DNA of 64,000 bases from positions 96,698,207 to 96,762,206 of the forward strand of contig CM054116.1 of the NCBI GenBank assembly GCA_028673005.1. Reading direction: 5' to 3'. Of this stretch, positions 62,211 through 64,000 are shown piece by piece (position 1 is the first letter of the stretch; the number at the start of each line of letters is the position of its first letter). The notes below the pieces were generated by a model. That model made no database searches. It was not told where the DNA came from and was given only the letters and a program-made list of their open reading frames with translations. Source of the stretch: Tanypteryx hageni (taxonomy: Eukaryota > Arthropoda > Insecta > Odonata > Petaluridae). The position numbers were made by a program, and so were the translations under genes.

Positions 62211-62239
62211 GCTTTCGGACCACACACGCCCTTCTTCAG
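62211..62239 (-). ncRNA. Possible hammerhead ribozyme core of the Penelope element
   Basis: Minus strand has CTGAAGA (62233-62239), a 17-base spacer and GAAAGC (62211-62216), in the order of the hammerhead core CTGANGA..GAAA. The same pair occurs at 59055-59079. Penelope-like elements are known to carry hammerhead motifs. Stem II pairing looks weak by eye and the cleavage-site strand was not located, so this stays tentative. Confidence 0.3.
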
Positions 62240-62547
62240 CGAGAGAACAACAGAAACTAAAAGTAAGCGTAACACTGGAGGTAGGGGTTCGGGAAAAGGG
62301 GAGTAAGGGGAAGGGGAAAGGAAAAAGAGGGGGCGATTGGAGTGGGGGTGTTAACGAAGGTTTAAATCTGGTAAGGAGAGGGAGCGGAGGATGTCAATAT
62401 GGGCTAGTTCCCATTGACGGAGTTGTGGCGCGGGGAAACTACTTGGAAGAGCACGAATGGTTTTTACTGTGTAGCAGCTATTGAAGGGAAGGGAGTGGGT
62501 TAACGCATGGTCGGCCACCGGAAGGGGGCGCCTAAGAGAGACACTAT

Positions 62548-62686
62548 TCCAATGGCCGTTCATGCGGATATTAAGGGGTGTGGTTGTGAGGCCTACGTAG
62601 AACGCAGGGCATTGATTCCAATGGCCGTTCATGCGGATATTAAGGGGTGTGGTTGTGAGGCCTACGTAGAACGCAGGGCATTGAGT
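62548..62686. repeat. In-frame 69-bp tandem duplication within GIY-YIG
   Basis: Two adjacent 69-bp units (period fixed by AATGGCCGTT at 62551 and 62620) each encode CPAFYVGLTTTPLNIRMNGH on the minus strand, adding 23 residues without breaking the frame. Confidence 0.92.
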
Positions 62687-62924
62687 ACAGGTAAGAAGAT
62701 ATATTACGTTTTTGGAGGTACACGTCCTGTGGGATAAGATTGGATAGGAGATTTGGGTAACAGGGCTGGTAAATGAGGAAGACGTATCTAAGATGGGGCA
62801 AGTGAGGCAACGTGGTCTGTTACAAGGGGAGGACCCTGCGGGGGAAGGTGGAGGACCGGTGGGGAGTTCCTTGCGCCATAACAGGTCGCCAAGATTCCTT
62901 ATATATATATATATATATTAACTA

Positions 62925-63136
62925 AAGGAAAAGAAAAGGTAGTGATGAGGGTGGCAACAAGGTATATATATATATATATATCGCTGACGAAAAAGCTTTC
63001 GTTTTTGTGTGCGTGTTTATTTGCGTGTGTCTCTTTGACGCCCCCAGCAGCCTGCCAACTTGGTCCTCAAATTGGTGTCCACTGGGCTTCCTTCAACACC
63101 TTGTTGCCACCCTCATCACTACCTTTCCTTTTCCTT
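62925..63136 (+). mobile_element. Short Penelope-derived element with inverted arms, second copy
   Basis: 39-bp inverted arms lie at 62925-62963 and 63098-63136 with one mismatch (core GATGAGGGTGGCAACAAGGT). The interior has GCTTTCGTTTTTGTGTGCG, TTTGACGCCCCC and AATTGGTGTCCACTGGG, in the same order as the minus-strand element at 58918-59118. A TA run sits just inside the left arm and another follows the right arm. Confidence 0.65.
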
Positions 63137-63137
63137 A

Positions 63138-63141
<4 letters not shown>

Positions 63142-63222
<81 letters not shown>
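63142..63222. repeat. (TA)n(TG)n microsatellite
   Basis: TA units to 63192, then TG units to 63222. Confidence 0.97.
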
Positions 63223-63224
<2 letters not shown>

Positions 63225-64000
63225 ATATGATGTAACAAAACTCCGTTCTCATAGAGAAACAATATATAACAGAACTTAACGAGGAAATAGCATTTTTAAT
63301 TATAAATAACAAATTCGTTCAATCAAATCAATTAACAGAGTACATGATCAAATTGCATTCCACGAAGCCATTGATACATCTCTCCTTGCCTTTGTAAGCT
63401 GTCGGTTACGTTTTGTAATGTTTTCAAGCTAATATTTTTACACTGATCGGTATTTTTTTCTTTTAATTACTATTCGGACTTTAAAGTAGCAAGGAAGTTC
63501 GGCGCCCGGAGCAATACCAGAGAAAACACTGCCCCTAGACTTTAATAATGATCACAATAATTGTAATTTGGTACCAAATAATAAGTGCACCCAAATACAC
63601 TAATATTATGATTAAAAAGCTGTACTTTTAGGAATATTCAACAAAATGTCGACCTCTTGATGCCCCTTCGCTACGGGGCCCGGGGCGGCCGCCCCTCCTT
63701 TGCTGCGATACTTTGCGTTCGTACACCATTTTATTGCCCTGTCTCTCTACAGATAGGATAAAAAATGCGTGGTTTAATTAACCGAATGGTTACTACCATC
63801 TCTCCGCAAGAACGAGAGCGGGAAATGCATCATAGGGTCGCTTGGCACCATGGCTGGCCCGAGGTATGGGCAAGCGGGGCAGCTGCCCGGGGCGCCAAAG
63901 TCTTGGGGCCGCTATCCCGACCGTCTCTCTATGCATTACTTGCAAGTTAGTAAATATTAGATACCAATTATATCGTGGAACAGGCTGGGATATTAATGGC
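63223..64000. other. Right window end, transposon-terminus-like GC-rich patches
   Basis: GC-rich strings at 63674-63705 (GGGGCCCGGGGCGGCC) and 63850-63900 (GGCTGGCCCGAGG, GCAGCTGCCCGGGGCGCC) resemble hAT termini but no target duplication or partner is visible. No gene seen. Confidence 0.4.

Larger units (their letters stand above)
62100..62905 (-). mobile_element. Penelope-like retroelement 3' part (GIY-YIG endonuclease)
   Basis: Minus strand from about 62905 reads a Pro-rich linker, PCNRPRCLTCPILDTSSSF, SYPILSHRTCTSKNVIYLLT, then CPAFYVGLTTTPLNIRMNGH and PVADHALTHSLPFNSCYTVK, ending QLRQWELAHIDILRS. CNRPRC.TC, the Y.VG.T core and R..GH are typical of the GIY-YIG domain of Penelope-like elements. 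The RT is absent (5' truncation). Downstream (about 62240-62100) the element has a candidate hammerhead-like core and the terminal block seen in the two short inverted-arm elements. The FYVGLTTT segment is duplicated in frame. Confidence 0.85.

Noticed and set aside
58752..63235. Open frames rich in Tyr-Ile repeats
   Set aside because: They are read-through of TA microsatellites, not proteins.

Overview
This is an AT-rich, intron-rich, transposon-laden eukaryotic window. Introns use GT..AG splice sites. Arthropod-type hAT, mariner, pogo, Penelope and non-LTR elements plus an insect-style CRAL-TRIO gene point to an arthropod, most likely an insect; the species cannot be told from the sequence. 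Three protein-coding loci can be rebuilt exon by exon. Almost everything else is mobile-element sequence in various states of decay.

Left part (1-19.6 kb): the ribosomal protein gene RpL18 and the 3' part of a p68-type DEAD-box RNA helicase. Bases 1-4648 recur at 13764-18411 with a constant offset of 13763 and no difference seen. The simplest reading is a 13.76-kb tandem duplication (or false assembly duplication) of a helicase-3'-end plus RpL18-5'-end unit. The intact RpL18 is built from the second copy (ATG at 15903) plus a unique last exon ending at 19450. The first RpL18 copy lacks its last exon. The helicase exons between the copies (5311-11465) lack their 5' exons.

Middle part (19.6-33.9 kb): gene-free. 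It holds a decayed Penelope-like element (22.3-23.4 kb), a 669-bp pogo/Tigger deletion derivative (23931-24599), several MITEs and a 3.3-kb hAT relic with a decayed ZMYM1-like transposase (29787-33124).

Right-centre (33.9-57.3 kb): one minus-strand CRAL-TRIO (alpha-tocopherol-transfer-protein-like) gene of seven coding exons encoding 329 residues. All splice phases agree. Its 13.7-kb third-exon-side intron (39134-52825) contains a complete-ended hAT with perfect 8-bp target duplication, a 270-bp hAT MITE, two copies of one non-LTR retrotransposon facing each other, and between them a head-to-tail array of three non-autonomous Helitrons.

Right end (57.3-64 kb): upstream of the CRAL-TRIO gene lies a field of TA microsatellites intermixed with Penelope-like fragments. 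These include a GIY-YIG endonuclease fragment and two short elements with inverted arms and a possible hammerhead-ribozyme core. No operon-like or CRISPR-like system is present. The noteworthy biology is structural: the tandem duplication that splits two housekeeping genes, the Helitron array and the Penelope cluster.
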